From NCBI GenBank assembly GCA_028015205.1, contig CM051521.1, forward strand, positions 123,388,614 to 123,452,613: a DNA stretch of 64,000 bases, written 5' to 3'. The translations under genes were made by a program, and so were the position numbers. The notes under the pieces are model-generated. The model worked only from the letters and a program-made list of their open reading frames with translations. It was not told where the DNA came from and made no database searches. Origin of the DNA: Mytilisepta virgata. Lineage: Eukaryota > Mollusca > Bivalvia > Mytilida > Mytilidae. Shown piece after piece: positions 63,473 to 64,000 of this stretch; position 1 is the first letter of the stretch; the number at the start of each line of letters is the position of its first letter.

Positions 63473-64000
63473 TTTTCTGACCTTTCAAGGTAAAGACTTT
63501 TTTCTAGTACAGGAACCATTGGTTTAAGAACTCCTGATTGTCTGCTTTTGTTTTACCTTTGACCAAGAATTTAGTGGCAAGGTTGAAAGATTTAACCCGG
63601 CCACATTTTGTATGTTTTTCTTTTATGCCAGATGCCAGAAACCTTTTTTAAAATCTTTTCTGCCTGACGCTAATTTTTTTTTAATGGAATCAGGAATACT
63701 GTGTATATTGGGTATTTATAAAAAAAACTATTATTTTCCCAGGTTATTTTTAGTTTAATATTCCTTGAAATCTAAAGAAATAAGCAACACTATGGTATGA
63801 ATTCAGCCTTTTTCTCTTATTATGGTATAATAGTATAATATAGCGTATTATTATAATTATAGTCGAGTAACTCGGGATATTCTAGGGAAAACACCGTCAA
63901 AATGGGATCTGCAAAACTTAAGATGGCCATGGTGTCTAGCAACTGTAAAATTTCTTCCAGTCTTTAATAGTTAAGCAGAACATGCCCTCCCAAAAAAAAA
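63473..64000. other. Right edge, nothing recognised
   Basis: AT-rich sequence ending in an A run at the window edge; no gene or repeat could be identified. Confidence 0.4.

Overview
The window is nuclear DNA from an invertebrate animal, most probably a marine bivalve (mytilid-like). Evidence: genes split by GT-AG introns, AT-rich intergenic DNA, an AA15-type lytic polysaccharide monooxygenase, tRNA-derived SINEs, many palindromic and fold-back elements, and an interspersed repeat carrying a hammerhead-ribozyme core of the kind known from bivalves. No bacterial operon, CRISPR array or rRNA gene was seen. The species call is inference.

Layout. (1) 0-2.4 kb, minus strand: 5' part of an SDR gene resembling D-beta-hydroxybutyrate dehydrogenase (BDH1-like); three exons are readable and the rest lies left of the window. 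Exon-derived repeats lie at 1-335 and, inverted, at 3.54-3.69 kb. A broken paralogous exon at 9.27-9.36 kb is cut by a TA-flanked MITE/satellite. (2) 8.9-10.7 kb: palindromic AGATATCT satellite followed by a fold-back element. (3) 11.5-14.3 kb, plus strand: complete three-exon secreted AA15 LPMO gene (287 aa), with a 49-bp minisatellite and a hammerhead-bearing repeat in intron 1. (4) 16.4-47.3 kb, plus strand: complete 11-exon ethanolamine-phosphate phospho-lyase gene (ETNPPL/PHYKPL family, class III PLP fold; 493 aa). Its introns are full of minisatellites, nested interspersed elements and transposon relics. (5) 51.0-53.5 kb, minus strand: a small putative secreted-peptide gene whose second exon weakly resembles PTH/PTHrP. 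(6) 54.5-64 kb: no gene recognised; repeats dominate, including a ~3.1 kb near-perfect palindrome at 57.3-60.5 kb.

The most unusual pattern is recurrent tandem amplification of exon-intron junctions. In the phospho-lyase gene the exon 2 donor is repeated about 95 times over 4 kb, the exon 9 acceptor about 12 times, the exon 10 donor about 2.5 times, and exon 5 donor sequence survives as decayed copies. The SDR exon 3 donor shows the same thing. In the exon 2, 9 and 10 cases the authentic site lies at the exon-side edge, and the in-frame reading through a decoy reaches a stop quickly, so only one site should be productive.

All exon boundaries were read by eye from splice consensus, frame continuity and remembered family features. 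No alignment, folding or database search was run.
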